From assembly GCA_021324335.1 (NCBI GenBank), contig JAJPJH010000004.1, forward strand, positions 20,933 through 84,932: 64,000 bases of DNA. The letters run 5' to 3'. Positions within the stretch are counted from its first letter, which is position 1. Every line of letters starts with the position of its first letter. The notes beneath the pieces are model-generated. The model searched no databases. It saw nothing but the letters and a program-made list of their open reading frames with translations, and had not been told where the DNA came from. The stretch comes from Gammaproteobacteria bacterium. GTDB lineage: Bacteria; Pseudomonadota; Gammaproteobacteria; DSM-16500. A program made the translations under genes and the position numbers. This document shows positions 50,822 through 60,718 of the stretch, one piece after another.

Positions 50822-52687
50822 ATGACACAAAACGAATCGGACATCAAACATTTCACCCGTGGCGGACAAATTTTTTTGCATAACCTTCGGATGCTGAATC
50901 AAGTCTTAAGTAAAGTGGGTTCAGTGAGTTTGATTGTCTTTATTGGTACAAGTGTTTTTTTCACGTATTACTTTTCAAGTGAATATCAACGGTATTTATG
51001 TTGGCAATATTTGATTGCGCATTTTAATGTATTAGTGAGTGCGACTGCCAAGCAAAACTTCATTAATCCAAATGGCGAAATCACGAAAGTACTTTCTGAG
51101 CAAATCGTGAAAGCGCCTTTTATTCTCACCGCTTGGAATGACATGATCATCGTATTTTTAAAAGCTCTCTTAATTAGTTTTCTGATCAAAGTCATTGTGT
51201 TTTCAGTTCTTTTTTATTGGCTTAAAAAACGAGGAAAGAGCCAAAGCGAAGATTACCACTTAAAAGGTGATCATATCAAAATGTGCCATGAAACAGCCAA
51301 GTTAATTAAAAAAGACAAAGCCGCCTCGGATTTACTCTTAGCAGAGTTGCCCTTGATTAAAAATTCTGAAACAGCACATGTATTTTTTCATGGTACGACA
51401 GGGACGGGTAAATCGAATGCCATTAAAGAATTACTGGATCAAATTAGAATGAGGGGCGATAGGGCGATTATTTATGATAAAAGTTGTAGTTTTTTAGAAG
51501 ACTTTTTTTATCCCAAAAAAGACATTTTATTAAATCCATTGGATGAGCGTGGAAAAGAATGGGACTTGTGGCTTGAGTGTCGTGATTCTGCGGATTTTGA
51601 TAGTTTAGCCGCAGCGCAAATCCCAATGCCTTCATCAACACAAGATCCATTTTGGGTGAATGCGGCCCGAACTATTTTTTCAGCCGCGGCTTTTGAGATG
51701 CGAAACGATCCTGAACGAAGTATCGTTAAATTATTATGTTATTTACTGACAGCAGACCTTAATCAAATTCAGAAATATCTGAAAGGCACAGAAGCGGAGG
51801 TTTTAGTCTCCGATAAAGCGGAAAAAACAGCCATTTCAATTAAGTCTGTTTTAGCGACTTATCTTAAAAGCTTAAAGTATGTGCGAGATGGGAAAGATGC
51901 TTTTTCCATCCGACAGTGGATCCAAAATGAGAAAGGCAATAATTGGTTATTTATTACGTCATTGGGTGACAGACACGAAACGCTAAAACCCCTGATTACC
52001 TCGTGGATGGATATCGCGGTCAATGCGCTATTAAGCTTGACACCGAATCCAAAACGTCGCATTTGGTTAATTTTAGATGAATTAACAAGTCTGCAACCTC
52101 TGCCATATCTCACACAGACTTTATCGGAATCGCGAAAATTTGGTGGTTGTGTCGTCATAGGAATTCAAAACTATGCGCAATTAGCCAAACTCTATGGACA
52201 AGATGGTGCACGTGAGATTTCGTCGCTTTTAAATACGCGTTTTATGTTTCGGCAACCCGATCCTGATATGGCTAAATGGTCTGCCAATAATTTTGGTGAA
52301 TCTGTTCTTGATGAAGTGCGGGAAGGGATTTCCTACGGCGCAAATACCATGCGCGATGGTATTTCGATTAATCGGATTGAATCTCGAAAACCTGTCATCA
52401 GTTTTTCTGAAATTCTGTCGCTTGGGAATTTGCATGCTTTTGTTCGTTTACCTGGAAAATATCCTATCACACAGGTTGATTTTATTTATCAAGAAAGAAA
52501 ACGGCCAAATTTTGGATTTGTGAGTCGAACGATAGATGAAAATAAATTAAAAAAAGTCGATGAACTTATCAAAAAATTTGAACAGAAGAATGCAGTTGAA
52601 GCGTTTCCTAAAAAATCCCAGAAAAAAAAGAAAGTTTCCGTGAACGAAATAGAAGAAGAAAAAGTGATGGATGTAACTGATATTTAA
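50822..52687 (+). CDS. traD: TraD, type IV coupling protein
   Basis: A 621-residue coupling ATPase from ATG 50822 (AGGAA upstream). Two membrane helices near residues 25-55 and 105-130 are followed by Walker A HGTTGTGKSNAIKELL near residue 190 and Walker B RRIWLILDELTSLQPLPYL near 412, and FGFVSRTIDE near the end. It hands the relaxosome to the T4SS. A Lys/Glu-rich tail (KKSQKKKKVSVNEIEEEK) could contact the relaxase. It lies 12 bases before traI. Confidence 0.92.
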   Translation: MTQNESDIKHFTRGGQIFLHNLRMLNQVLSKVGSVSLIVFIGTSVFFTYYFSSEYQRYLCWQYLIAHFNVLVSATAKQNFINPNGEITKVLSEQIVKAPFILTAWNDMIIVFLKALLISFLIKVIVFSVLFYWLKKRGKSQSEDYHLKGDHIKMCHETAKLIKKDKAASDLLLAELPLIKNSETAHVFFHGTTGTGKSNAIKELLDQIRMRGDRAIIYDKSCSFLEDFFYPKKDILLNPLDERGKEWDLWLECRDSADFDSLAAAQIPMPSSTQDPFWVNAARTIFSAAAFEMRNDPERSIVKLLCYLLTADLNQIQKYLKGTEAEVLVSDKAEKTAISIKSVLATYLKSLKYVRDGKDAFSIRQWIQNEKGNNWLFITSLGDRHETLKPLITSWMDIAVNALLSLTPNPKRRIWLILDELTSLQPLPYLTQTLSESRKFGGCVVIGIQNYAQLAKLYGQDGAREISSLLNTRFMFRQPDPDMAKWSANNFGESVLDEVREGISYGANTMRDGISINRIESRKPVISFSEILSLGNLHAFVRLPGKYPITQVDFIYQERKRPNFGFVSRTIDENKLKKVDELIKKFEQKNAVEAFPKKSQKKKKVSVNEIEEEKVMDVTDI

Positions 52688-52699
52688 GGAAATAAAAAT

Positions 52700-55600
52700 A
52701 TGTTATCGACAAGTGTTGTTAAAAATGTGACGGATGCAAGCCACTATTATGCGGCGACGGATAATTATTACACGATAGAAGAAGGGATTTTAAAGAGCGA
52801 ATGGTTTGGAAGAGGTTCCTTCAAATTAAATTTACAAGGCGCAATTGATACAACGCAATTTACCCAATTGTTAAAAGGAATCATGCCAAATGGCGAAATC
52901 ATTGGAAAAAAAGTGGATGATAAAATCATACACCGTGCGGGTTGGGATTTAACATTTAGCGCACCCAAATCCGTCTCTCTTATGGCGCTCATTGCGGGTG
53001 ATAAGCGATTGGTTGAGGCGCATCGAAAAGCTGTCCATATCGCTTTATCTGAAATTGAAAGAGGGTGTAGTGAAGCGCGTATTAAAAGTCCAGGAGGTGA
53101 CGTTTCTTATAATCGCACGCGAAATATGATCGCGGCTTTATTTCATCATGATCTTTCTCGTGCAGAAGACCCTCAATTGCATACCCATAGTGTTGTCATG
53201 AATTTGACTGAAAGAACGGACGGAAAATGGCGTTCGATGGCGTCCAAAATCGGGCGCTATGATAAAGACACGCAAGGTGAAATTCATGGATTTTTTGAAC
53301 GAGCAAGACACCATAAACGCTATTTTGGGAAACTCTATGAAACGGAACTTGCCTTTCAGGTTCAACAATTAGGGTATGAAATTGTCATTGATGAAAAGAC
53401 AGGGGTCTTTCAAATAAAAGGTGTCACGAATGAAGTCATTGAACACTTTTCCAAGCGGCGAAATGAAATTGAAAAATATTTAAAAGAAAAAGGTTTTTCA
53501 GGGCCCAACGCAGCAGAAGTCGCTACCTTGAATACCCGAGAGAATAAAGTACAGAGCGATCGCGTATCCCTTTTTGAAAAATGGCAGAATGAAAGTCAAA
53601 AGCTTAGGTTTAATGGAGAAGCTTTAGTCAAAGAGGCTGAAGAACGCTTATCGAAGAAAAATGAAACACCCACTCTAGAACCCTTACAAACGGCAACTCA
53701 AATCATTCAAGCGTCCATTGATGCAATCGCCCAATTTAAAACAACATTTCAACTTGAAGAATTGCTTTTGGATGCATCCGAGATAGCGATTCACAAAAAA
53801 TGTGACGTCAAAGAATTGCTGCGCGCAGTGGATCAATTGGTCGAAAAAGGAGAATTACTGTCCCTAGAAAATGGGGAAGGAAAATCATATTTGATGTCCC
53901 ATCAAACATTGAAGGATGAAAAAACAATAAAAAATTGTTTAACGCAGGATAACACTATTCAAATCAATACTGAAAAAAATCAAAACTATTTATCGAAATT
54001 TAATAATGAAAGCCAAGAGTTCAATGCCGTAAGTACACTACTGTCAAATGATAAGCATATTTTGGTTGGAGGGATAAGGGCAAAGGAATTAATTTCAAAA
54101 GAACTCATTGAGATTGGTAAAAAACAAAAATGGCAACTTGCCATCGTAAGTCCAAACTTAATTACCAGCAAACACTTTGCATCAGATTTAAAAAGTGAGC
54201 CAGTGACATTTTTGGAAAAATTCAAATCTCTTTTTGTGGATACTATTATTCCTCATTATTCAACATCACAATTTTTAAATCAAAATGAGGTTAAAAAACC
54301 AGATGCCTTGCTGATCGAAAATGCGCATTTACTTTCAGCAAAAGAACAGGCGCAATTACTACAATGGGGACAGCACAAAAATACCAAAATGGTATTTTAC
54401 GCGGAAAAGAATGTATTGTCCTCGCAGAAAAAAGGAGTGGATGTAAATTATCTTATTGAGGCTGGCATCAAAATAATAGGATTAAAAGAAGAGCAAAATT
54501 CATTACGGTTAGATGTTACAAAAGCCGATGTGTCTGCCGCTTTCACCAAAATTTCAAATCATATTGTCGAGGTAAACAGCCAAGAAGACCGATTTCATGC
54601 CATGGTAAATCACTTCGGGCGCATTAAAGATCATCGCGGTGTGTATCTTGTCGCGAACAACAAAAAAGAAACCTCTCAATTAAATGTGTTAGCCCATAAC
54701 GAATTAAAAAATACCGGAAAATTAAAACAAGGTATAACGATTGATGTTTTGATTCCGCAATTTGTACCCGTGCATCGGGCAATGCTGGCATCTTCTTATG
54801 AGGTGGGGGCTTTTGTCCGTATCAGTCAAAAACAACTCGCGACTTTACCGCAAAGCGAATATGTAAAAATAATTGGTGTGGATAAAAAGCAAAACGAAAT
54901 TTTGTTAAAGCGTTCCAACAATAAAATTATTCACTGGAAACCTGAAAAAGGTTTAGAAGTTTTTAAATTAGAAAAACGAGAATGGGGAGTGGGAGAACGC
55001 TTGTTTTCTTTGCGGTCCATGAAATATGCGAATGTCACAAAAGGTGAAGAATTTACCATAGCAGCGATGAGAGGAAGTCGCGTTAAATTAGTGCGCGATA
55101 AAGGGACTCCTCTCGTAATTGATATTTCAAAACCCTATCAAACGCATTTTGAGTATGCTTACGCGGGAACGCCTCATCAATTAGCCCATGTGAAAGCCAA
55201 AGAATTTATTGCGGATATGCCTGCATCATCTTTCACCACTCACCAACGGCAATTTTTTCAAATTACGCAACAACCAGAACGAGTCAGCATTTATACCGAA
55301 AATCAACAGACATTATTGGAGTCCCTTCAAAAAAAATCCGGTGACAAATTAAATGCACATGAGATTTTGCAATTTTCAATCGATGTCAAAAAACACTTGG
55401 CTTCCTTTTATCAGATATTGGAAGGAGCCATTCAAAAGACAGGCGGTCATAAAAACACATTATCAAAAGCGGCTATCGATGCGGTCGATTATGCCATGAG
55501 GCATTTAGCCGAACGGAACGCTGGTTTTGATCATAAAGACTTGATGGAAGTTGCCATGTCGCATGCGATCGGAAAAGTAAATCGTGAAGGATTACTGCAA

Positions 55601-58600
55601 GCGCTCTCTGCTATGGAAAAAGCAGGTATTTTATTAAAAGGGATGGGAAATAATGGTGTTCTTTGGACAACGCAAGAGGCGCTCAAATTAGAAAAAGAGA
55701 TTTTGGAACTCACTCAAAAAGATCAAGGAAGATTGTCATCGATAGCGTCTTTAGCACAGGTGGAGAATCATCTTCAAATAACCTCTTTGAATGCAGAACG
55801 AATTGCGGCCATTAAGACAATTATGCAAAGCAAAGATCGTGTATTGACGATTCAAGGAAGAGCGGGCACGGGTAAAACGACGATGATGGCAAAACTTTCA
55901 GAAGTGTTGGCAGCAAAAGATATTTTTCAAGAACAAGGCTATACCCTTCAAGGCATAGCGCCTACACATAAGGCAGTAAAGGAATTACGAGGACGGCGTA
56001 TTCCTGCGCAAACGATTGATCGATTTTTATTGGATATGCATCATGCCAATTATGAAAAAACAAAATGGGATAAAACCATTTTGATTGTGGATGAAGCGTC
56101 TATGGTTTCAAACCGCAAAATGCGCGACATTCTTCTCTTGGCGCATCAGTATAATTTTCGGCAAGTCATTCCCACGGGTGATACCCCGCATCAATTGGGA
56201 GCGGTGGAAGCCGGAAAACCTCATCATCTCATCCAACAAATCTTAAATGAAAAAGTTATTCGTCTGGAAGAAATTCGTCGGCAAAAAAATGAAGTATTAA
56301 AAGAAGCCGTCAAAGCGGTGTACCAAATGGATGTCGCGAATACATTTTCGATCCTTGGAAAAGCCGTGATAGAAATCAAAGATGAAAAAGAGGATGTAAA
56401 AAATGTCAAGAAAACAACCCCCAAAATTCATGCTAGAAAAAGTGAGGAGAATTTATCGTATCAAAAAAGAGTCAAAGCCATAGCCAAAGATTATGTCGAC
56501 TTACTTGCCCAAAACGAAAATGTGCAAATTATTACCCCGAGTCATGAAGACCGGAAAGCCGTTAACTTTGAGGTGAGAAACCAATTAGAAGAAAAAGGAA
56601 AACTGACAGGGCCGAGTGATACTTTTCAAGTTTTAGTCGCAAAAAATATGACGGCGGTGGAACGTTCGTCATCCAAAAATTTTAAAGCCGGATACATTGT
56701 GCGATTTACGGAAGGCGTGGGCAAAGAGATCAAGGCAGGAGACTATTTCACCATTAAGGCGGTGGATCCCAAACTTAACCTGCTCGTATTATCCAAAATG
56801 GAACAAGAAAAGGAAGATATCTTGTGGCCGATTCCAAAATCAATGCAAAAACGTAATCAAAAGATAGAAGTATTTTGGAAAGAAAAACGCAGTTTAAAAG
56901 TGGGCGATAAAATGGTTTGGATGAGAACTGACCGCAAAGAGCAGGTCTTTTCTTCTGAATTTGCCAATGTGACTGCTATTGACCATGACAAAATTACGGT
57001 GGTTCGAGAAGACGGTAGTACCCATACGTTTAATGGCAAGGATCAAAAATCGCAGCATTGGGACCATGGTTATGCGGTGACTGCCTATGGTGCGCAAGGT
57101 GGAACATATTCCACGGTACTTGCTTTATTTGAAAGTTATCGCAAAAACTTAATGAACCTCAAGACCTTTCTTGTAACATTAACCCGTCCTGAAAATGAAT
57201 TACGTATCTACACGGATGATAAACATCAACTGCGGGAACGAATCTTTTCGAATAGAGGTGAAAAATTAAGTGCTCTTGAAGTAATAGATGATTATCCTCG
57301 ATCTCATAAAAATAAACTATCACCCAAAAAAATAAACTCCAACAATATCCAGCAAGTCAAATATGAAAACAAACCTTCTTACGATTTGCAACGCATTAAA
57401 GAAGGTTTAAATGCCAATGCAGAACACCTGGCTATTGAAATATTGGGTCAACCCAAAATTCGCGGCGGTCATTATTTAAAATTTGGCAGTAAGCAAGGAA
57501 GCCTTTCGCTCACTATCAAGGGCGAGAAAGCAGGATGGTGGAATGACTTTTCAGAGAATAATTCCAAAGGACGATCTATGCTTTCTTTCATCGAAAAACA
57601 ATGCAATATGAGCAAGCAAGAGGCTATTGAATTTGCTGCTAGATGGTTAGGGATTGTGCCATCTGTCCATGAAAAATTCACTACAAAATCGTCTGCTTCA
57701 ATCGAAAAAGACATCCAGGAATCGAAAATCCAGGAAACCGATTATCAGAAAAAAATGCAAGCCAAGGCCAAGAAAATCGCGAAAGAAAGTATTTCTATTG
57801 CGGGTACCTTGGCTGAAATCTACCTTAAAAAACATCGCGGGATTGATCCTATTACCATGAAAATCACCGAGGACATTCGCTTTCATCCGGGAATTTATTC
57901 ATCCATCAATAAAGAAAAATTGCCGGCGTTGGTAAGTCTGGTACGCAACAAAAACAATGAAATTATTTCAGCGGAAACTATTTTTTTGGATCGTGAATCT
58001 GGTAATAAAGTACCTTACCTCGCCGTCGGAAAACAAACCTTTGGTGCCAAAAAAGGCGGAAGCGTTGCCGTTAATTTAGGTGAAAAAAAGGATACTGTCA
58101 TATTAGCGGAAGGAACAGTGACCGCGCTTTCAGTTGCTAAAGCTTTACCAGACATTCCTGTTAAAAGTTTGCTCGGCAAACAACTTTTAGGTGCCATTGA
58201 CCTTGCCACGTTGCCGAAGAATATTGTTATTTGTCTTGATTACGATGGCAAAGATTTAACGCTCGATAAAACGATTCGTGAGGCAGCAGAGCGTCTTCAA
58301 AGCCACCAAAAAAATGTCAGTTTTATGGTGCCAGATCTTAAAAATCACGCGAAATATGATTACAACGATCTCTTAAAAATAAAAGGCGAATCACAGATAC
58401 GAAACGATTTTAAAAATGCAATTCCTTTCCAACAATTTTACTCCCAACATCAAAAAGAGGACGTCTTGTTCAAAGCAGGGATGAGCCTGATTAAGCAGCA
58501 ATCGATGGAAGAAAAACAAAAATTCCAGAACGCGGCTAAGTTAATTCACAACGAAAAATCGTATCAAGACAATATGAAAATCCAGCAAAAAACGAATCAA

Positions 58601-58618
58601 GTCGAACGAGAAATTTAA
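52700..58618 (+). CDS. traI: TraI relaxase-helicase with primase-like/Toprim C-terminus
   Basis: A 1972-residue MOBF relaxase. Residues 1-310 form the TrwC domain: catalytic Tyr candidates in SHYYAATDNYY (16-24), WDLTFSAPKSVSL and the metal-binding PQLHTHSVVMN. A first helicase-like segment is degenerate. The RecD-like helicase has Walker A QGRAGTGKTTMM near 1053, IVDEASMVSN near 1130, AVTAYGAQGG near 1459 and VTLTRPENEL near 1491. From about 1590 comes a primase-like block (GGHYLKFGSKQGSLSLTIKG; WWNDFSENNSKG) and a Toprim domain with VILAEGTVTAL near 1799 and VICLDYDGKD near 1843. The last part is not in F TraI. Confidence 0.9.
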   Translation: MLSTSVVKNVTDASHYYAATDNYYTIEEGILKSEWFGRGSFKLNLQGAIDTTQFTQLLKGIMPNGEIIGKKVDDKIIHRAGWDLTFSAPKSVSLMALIAGDKRLVEAHRKAVHIALSEIERGCSEARIKSPGGDVSYNRTRNMIAALFHHDLSRAEDPQLHTHSVVMNLTERTDGKWRSMASKIGRYDKDTQGEIHGFFERARHHKRYFGKLYETELAFQVQQLGYEIVIDEKTGVFQIKGVTNEVIEHFSKRRNEIEKYLKEKGFSGPNAAEVATLNTRENKVQSDRVSLFEKWQNESQKLRFNGEALVKEAEERLSKKNETPTLEPLQTATQIIQASIDAIAQFKTTFQLEELLLDASEIAIHKKCDVKELLRAVDQLVEKGELLSLENGEGKSYLMSHQTLKDEKTIKNCLTQDNTIQINTEKNQNYLSKFNNESQEFNAVSTLLSNDKHILVGGIRAKELISKELIEIGKKQKWQLAIVSPNLITSKHFASDLKSEPVTFLEKFKSLFVDTIIPHYSTSQFLNQNEVKKPDALLIENAHLLSAKEQAQLLQWGQHKNTKMVFYAEKNVLSSQKKGVDVNYLIEAGIKIIGLKEEQNSLRLDVTKADVSAAFTKISNHIVEVNSQEDRFHAMVNHFGRIKDHRGVYLVANNKKETSQLNVLAHNELKNTGKLKQGITIDVLIPQFVPVHRAMLASSYEVGAFVRISQKQLATLPQSEYVKIIGVDKKQNEILLKRSNNKIIHWKPEKGLEVFKLEKREWGVGERLFSLRSMKYANVTKGEEFTIAAMRGSRVKLVRDKGTPLVIDISKPYQTHFEYAYAGTPHQLAHVKAKEFIADMPASSFTTHQRQFFQITQQPERVSIYTENQQTLLESLQKKSGDKLNAHEILQFSIDVKKHLASFYQILEGAIQKTGGHKNTLSKAAIDAVDYAMRHLAERNAGFDHKDLMEVAMSHAIGKVNREGLLQALSAMEKAGILLKGMGNNGVLWTTQEALKLEKEILELTQKDQGRLSSIASLAQVENHLQITSLNAERIAAIKTIMQSKDRVLTIQGRAGTGKTTMMAKLSEVLAAKDIFQEQGYTLQGIAPTHKAVKELRGRRIPAQTIDRFLLDMHHANYEKTKWDKTILIVDEASMVSNRKMRDILLLAHQYNFRQVIPTGDTPHQLGAVEAGKPHHLIQQILNEKVIRLEEIRRQKNEVLKEAVKAVYQMDVANTFSILGKAVIEIKDEKEDVKNVKKTTPKIHARKSEENLSYQKRVKAIAKDYVDLLAQNENVQIITPSHEDRKAVNFEVRNQLEEKGKLTGPSDTFQVLVAKNMTAVERSSSKNFKAGYIVRFTEGVGKEIKAGDYFTIKAVDPKLNLLVLSKMEQEKEDILWPIPKSMQKRNQKIEVFWKEKRSLKVGDKMVWMRTDRKEQVFSSEFANVTAIDHDKITVVREDGSTHTFNGKDQKSQHWDHGYAVTAYGAQGGTYSTVLALFESYRKNLMNLKTFLVTLTRPENELRIYTDDKHQLRERIFSNRGEKLSALEVIDDYPRSHKNKLSPKKINSNNIQQVKYENKPSYDLQRIKEGLNANAEHLAIEILGQPKIRGGHYLKFGSKQGSLSLTIKGEKAGWWNDFSENNSKGRSMLSFIEKQCNMSKQEAIEFAARWLGIVPSVHEKFTTKSSASIEKDIQESKIQETDYQKKMQAKAKKIAKESISIAGTLAEIYLKKHRGIDPITMKITEDIRFHPGIYSSINKEKLPALVSLVRNKNNEIISAETIFLDRESGNKVPYLAVGKQTFGAKKGGSVAVNLGEKKDTVILAEGTVTALSVAKALPDIPVKSLLGKQLLGAIDLATLPKNIVICLDYDGKDLTLDKTIREAAERLQSHQKNVSFMVPDLKNHAKYDYNDLLKIKGESQIRNDFKNAIPFQQFYSQHQKEDVLFKAGMSLIKQQSMEEKQKFQNAAKLIHNEKSYQDNMKIQQKTNQVEREI

Positions 58619-58633
58619 ATTTAGGAGTCTTCT

Positions 58634-59002
58634 ATGGAGCGCATTAATGTCCGATTTTATGATGAAGTCGTCAAAAAACTGAAAGTCAGAACTGAAGCCA
58701 AAATGACAGGCTCGGTTGCTCAATCTATCAGAGAATTGGTGGATTTGGGGTTTAGGATTGAGGAAGCTTCCAATCAAGAAAATTCAGAAAAAGGTGGCGT
58801 AAACGATCTCAATTTCATGATGGATATGTTGAAAAATAACATTCGCTGGACGCTGGAATCGCTTTTGATTGTAAGATCGTTTACCGAACTATTTTTAGAA
58901 AAAAATGATGATAAAGCTGAGCTCCTTTTAAAAAAATGTAAGGAGCAAGCTTTATCTCATATGAAAAAACTGTTTCCCGATGAGGGTGAAAAAGAATTCT
59001 AG
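58634..59002 (+). CDS. Ribbon-helix-helix-like protein downstream of traI
   Basis: A 122-residue protein. The N-terminal ERINVRFYDEVVKKLKVRTEAKMTGSVAQSIRELVDLGFRI matches the strand-helix-helix pattern of Arc/MetJ-like DNA-binding proteins; the rest is helical and may dimerise. GGAG precedes the start, 15 bases after traI. It may serve as a relaxosome accessory or transfer regulator, as TraY and TrwA do (inference). The inverted repeats just downstream could be its binding sites. Confidence 0.65.
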   Translation: MERINVRFYDEVVKKLKVRTEAKMTGSVAQSIRELVDLGFRIEEASNQENSEKGGVNDLNFMMDMLKNNIRWTLESLLIVRSFTELFLEKNDDKAELLLKKCKEQALSHMKKLFPDEGEKEF

Positions 59003-59004
59003 CG

Positions 59005-59322
59005 CGGTGCCGCTTCGACACAAATAATAAAAAGTAAGTGCCGTTTCGGCACCAAAAGGATGGAACAATGCGGTTTTTACAGATAAACACACATGAAAAA
59101 GTGATTTTTAACGGCACCAAAGTGGCACCGAAAGCATTTTTAAAGTGGAAAATTTTATTTTGCAGTCACTTTAACCTAACTCAATGTTTCAAAAGATTTT
59201 TTTATTGCACCCAATTGGTGCGACATGTGTGCCCTTATTTTTCTAAGACTAACGGAATTAATTTAAAAAACGAAGATTTACAATCTATTTTTTATAAAAG
59301 AATTGCCTTAACTTTTAGGCAA
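59005..59322. repeat. Cluster of inverted repeats in a gene-free stretch
   Basis: This 390-bp space holds GGTGCCG-type repeats: GGTGCCGCTTCGACAC from 59006, a perfect hairpin GTGCCG-TTT-CGGCAC (59038-59052) and an inverted ACGGCACCAAAGTGGCACCG from about 59111. Further hairpins are GCACC-CAATT-GGTGC (59207-59221) and TTGCCT-N8-AGGCAA (59303-59322). It lies between two RHH-like genes. Candidates are operators, relaxosome-protein sites or terminators of the long tra transcript. No coding region is supported. Confidence 0.5.
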
Positions 59323-59395
59323 AGAATCTAAATTTTTCGCCTGAAATTTTAGCCAATTGAAGACTAAACTCTTTGACAAACAATAAGGAGCATTT

Positions 59396-59599
59396 ATGCC
59401 GATCATCAAAGCAAAAGAAAATACCAAGAAGGAACAACTACGTATTAGCATTGAAAAAAATATTATGGATGAAATCAAACAGTATTGCGAATGGGCGAAT
59501 GTCAAAAAAACAGATGATTTTTTTGAGCAAGCTGCGCAATACATTTTGTCTAAAGACAAGGATTGGCAGACGCATAACAGTCAAAAACAGTCTGCTTAA
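59396..59599 (+). CDS. Small RHH-like protein
   Basis: A 67-residue charged protein from ATG 59396, with AAGGAG upstream. EQLRISIEKNIMDEIKQYCEWANVKKTDDFFEQAAQYILS fits a strand-helix-helix DNA-binding arrangement. It ends 13 bases before the transglycosylase start. A regulator or relaxosome accessory is plausible. A longer overlapping frame (from 59373) in another frame is the transglycosylase frame read too far upstream. Confidence 0.6.
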   Translation: MPIIKAKENTKKEQLRISIEKNIMDEIKQYCEWANVKKTDDFFEQAAQYILSKDKDWQTHNSQKQSA

Positions 59600-59612
59600 A
59601 GGTAAACTCAGC

Positions 59613-60026
59613 ATGATGCCAATAATGATAAATGGCGCACCCGTCGAATGCATCAATACAGCTGCAATTTATTTTCACGTTCCGGCCACCTTGATACTGT
59701 CTGTTATCAAAAAAGAAAACGGGCGCAATGGTGAGGCAGTTAAAAATAAAAGTAATGGCACTTATGATTACGGCATCATGCAAATAAATAGTATTTGGCT
59801 GCCTAAAATTTCAGACTACGGTTATACGAAAGATGATATCCAATTTAATGCCTGTAAAAATGTTTTTGTAGGCACATGGATACTCGCTCAAAGTATCGCC
59901 CAAGGTAAAGATATTTGGCAGGGAGTTGGGAATTACCATTCTCACACATGGGTACATAATACCGCCTATAAAAAAAGCATCTATGCTACATATAATAAAT
60001 TGGCTGGTGTGCTTCAGGGTTATTAA
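59613..60026 (+). CDS. VirB1-like lytic transglycosylase
   Basis: A 137-residue enzyme from ATG 59613 or 59616. It has the SLT fold marks: AAIYFHVPATLILSVIKKENGRNGEAV with the catalytic Glu, TYDYGIMQINSIWLPKI, NVFVGTWILAQSIAQ and VGNYHSHT. Such enzymes cut peptidoglycan locally to let the transfer apparatus through. No signal peptide is visible in this reading, which is unusual for a periplasmic enzyme. It is comparable to F TrbN/Orf169. Confidence 0.82.
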   Translation: MMPIMINGAPVECINTAAIYFHVPATLILSVIKKENGRNGEAVKNKSNGTYDYGIMQINSIWLPKISDYGYTKDDIQFNACKNVFVGTWILAQSIAQGKDIWQGVGNYHSHTWVHNTAYKKSIYATYNKLAGVLQGY

Positions 60027-60046
60027 AATTAGCTTGGCTAAGCAAT

Positions 60047-60069
60047 ACCGCCAGCTTTTCACTGGCGGT
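60047..60069. terminator. Bidirectional hairpin terminator candidate
   Basis: ACCGCCAG (60047-60054) and CTGGCGGT (60062-60069) form a perfect 8-bp GC-rich stem with a 7-base loop. It lies between the convergent transglycosylase (ends 60026) and the leftward small gene (ends 60083). No strong T-run follows on either strand. Confidence 0.5.
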
Positions 60070-60082
60070 AAGCCTTCGTTTC

Positions 60083-60274
60083 TCAACTGATTTTTTCTAC
60101 TCTAAGAATATACTCGTCTAATAAATCAGATTCTTTAAAATAGTCATATGCAATAGCGCCCTGACACGACAAGGCATCGGCTTTTTTCCTGGCTTCTTCA
60201 GCTGTTAAAGCGTCAAGGGTGATCGTTTCGTAAAATGCCTCAATACGTTTAAAAGTGACTTCAAATTTATTCAT
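60083..60274 (-). CDS. Small plasmid protein, DpnD/PcfM-like
   Basis: A 63-residue protein with AAGGAAG upstream. MNKFEVTFKRIEAFYETITLDALTAEEARKKADAL resembles the DpnD/PcfM-like C-terminal family of small plasmid proteins, whose function is unknown. Its ATG overlaps the stop of the preceding small gene (ATGA). It is the last of a coupled leftward trio. Confidence 0.6.
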   Translation of the reverse strand: MNKFEVTFKRIEAFYETITLDALTAEEARKKADALSCQGAIAYDYFKESDLLDEYILRVEKIS

Positions 60275-60426
60275 GCTGTAACTTCCTTATTGTAGGTAGC
60301 GCAAAATTTGCCAGCTTTAATTTTAAGATAGGCCTTCATCATTTTTTGTCTGTTATTTTTTCGGTGGTATGTTTTTAAAAATGTCTTAACAGGTCTGCAA
60401 ATTTTAAATAGTATTGATTTAATCAT
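60271..60426 (-). CDS. Very small basic hypothetical protein
   Basis: A 51-residue strongly basic peptide (MIKSILFKICRPVKTFLKTYHRKNNRQKMMKAYLKIK) read from ATG 60426, with GGGGG upstream. It overlaps its neighbours on both sides in a coupled leftward set. No domain is recognised. The start upstream at 60456 lies within the previous gene and is not preferred. Confidence 0.45.
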   Translation of the reverse strand: MIKSILFKICRPVKTFLKTYHRKNNRQKMMKAYLKIKAGKFCATYNKEVTA

Positions 60427-60664
60427 GATTAATCCCCCTTTGGGCTGCTGTTTCAATTTCAGGAAATAAAATGTCGGCCACGATGTCTATGACTTCCCAG
60501 TTAATGCCAATATTTGCATCATGTTTTCGCTTAAGATGTTGTAAAACCGCGCTGGCTTGTTCGTCTGTCAAATCGGGTCTTCTGTCTTGTACATCTTCGA
60601 TATGCCAAAAGAGGGCGATTTCTTTTACCAGCGGCAAATTTTCTTGTACCATTGATTGCATCAT
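60419..60664 (-). CDS. Small hypothetical plasmid protein
   Basis: An 81-residue acidic helical protein with AAGGAG eight bases before the ATG. It contains LPLVKEIALFWHIEDVQDRRPDLTDEQASAVLQHLKRKHDANIGINWEVIDIVADILFPE. Proteins of this look are frequent beside DUF932 genes on plasmids, but the function is unknown. It is the first of the leftward trio. Confidence 0.6.
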   Translation of the reverse strand: MMQSMVQENLPLVKEIALFWHIEDVQDRRPDLTDEQASAVLQHLKRKHDANIGINWEVIDIVADILFPEIETAAQRGINHD

Positions 60665-60718
60665 TTTAAATACTCCTTACTTGGTTGTTTAAAGTGATTG
60701 CTAGGCAGGTTTTAACGG

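Noticed and set aside
59373..59612. The N-terminal 80-codon extension of the transglycosylase frame
   Set aside because: It overlaps the RHH-like gene at 59396 in another frame and has no family similarity; the enzyme begins at 59613.
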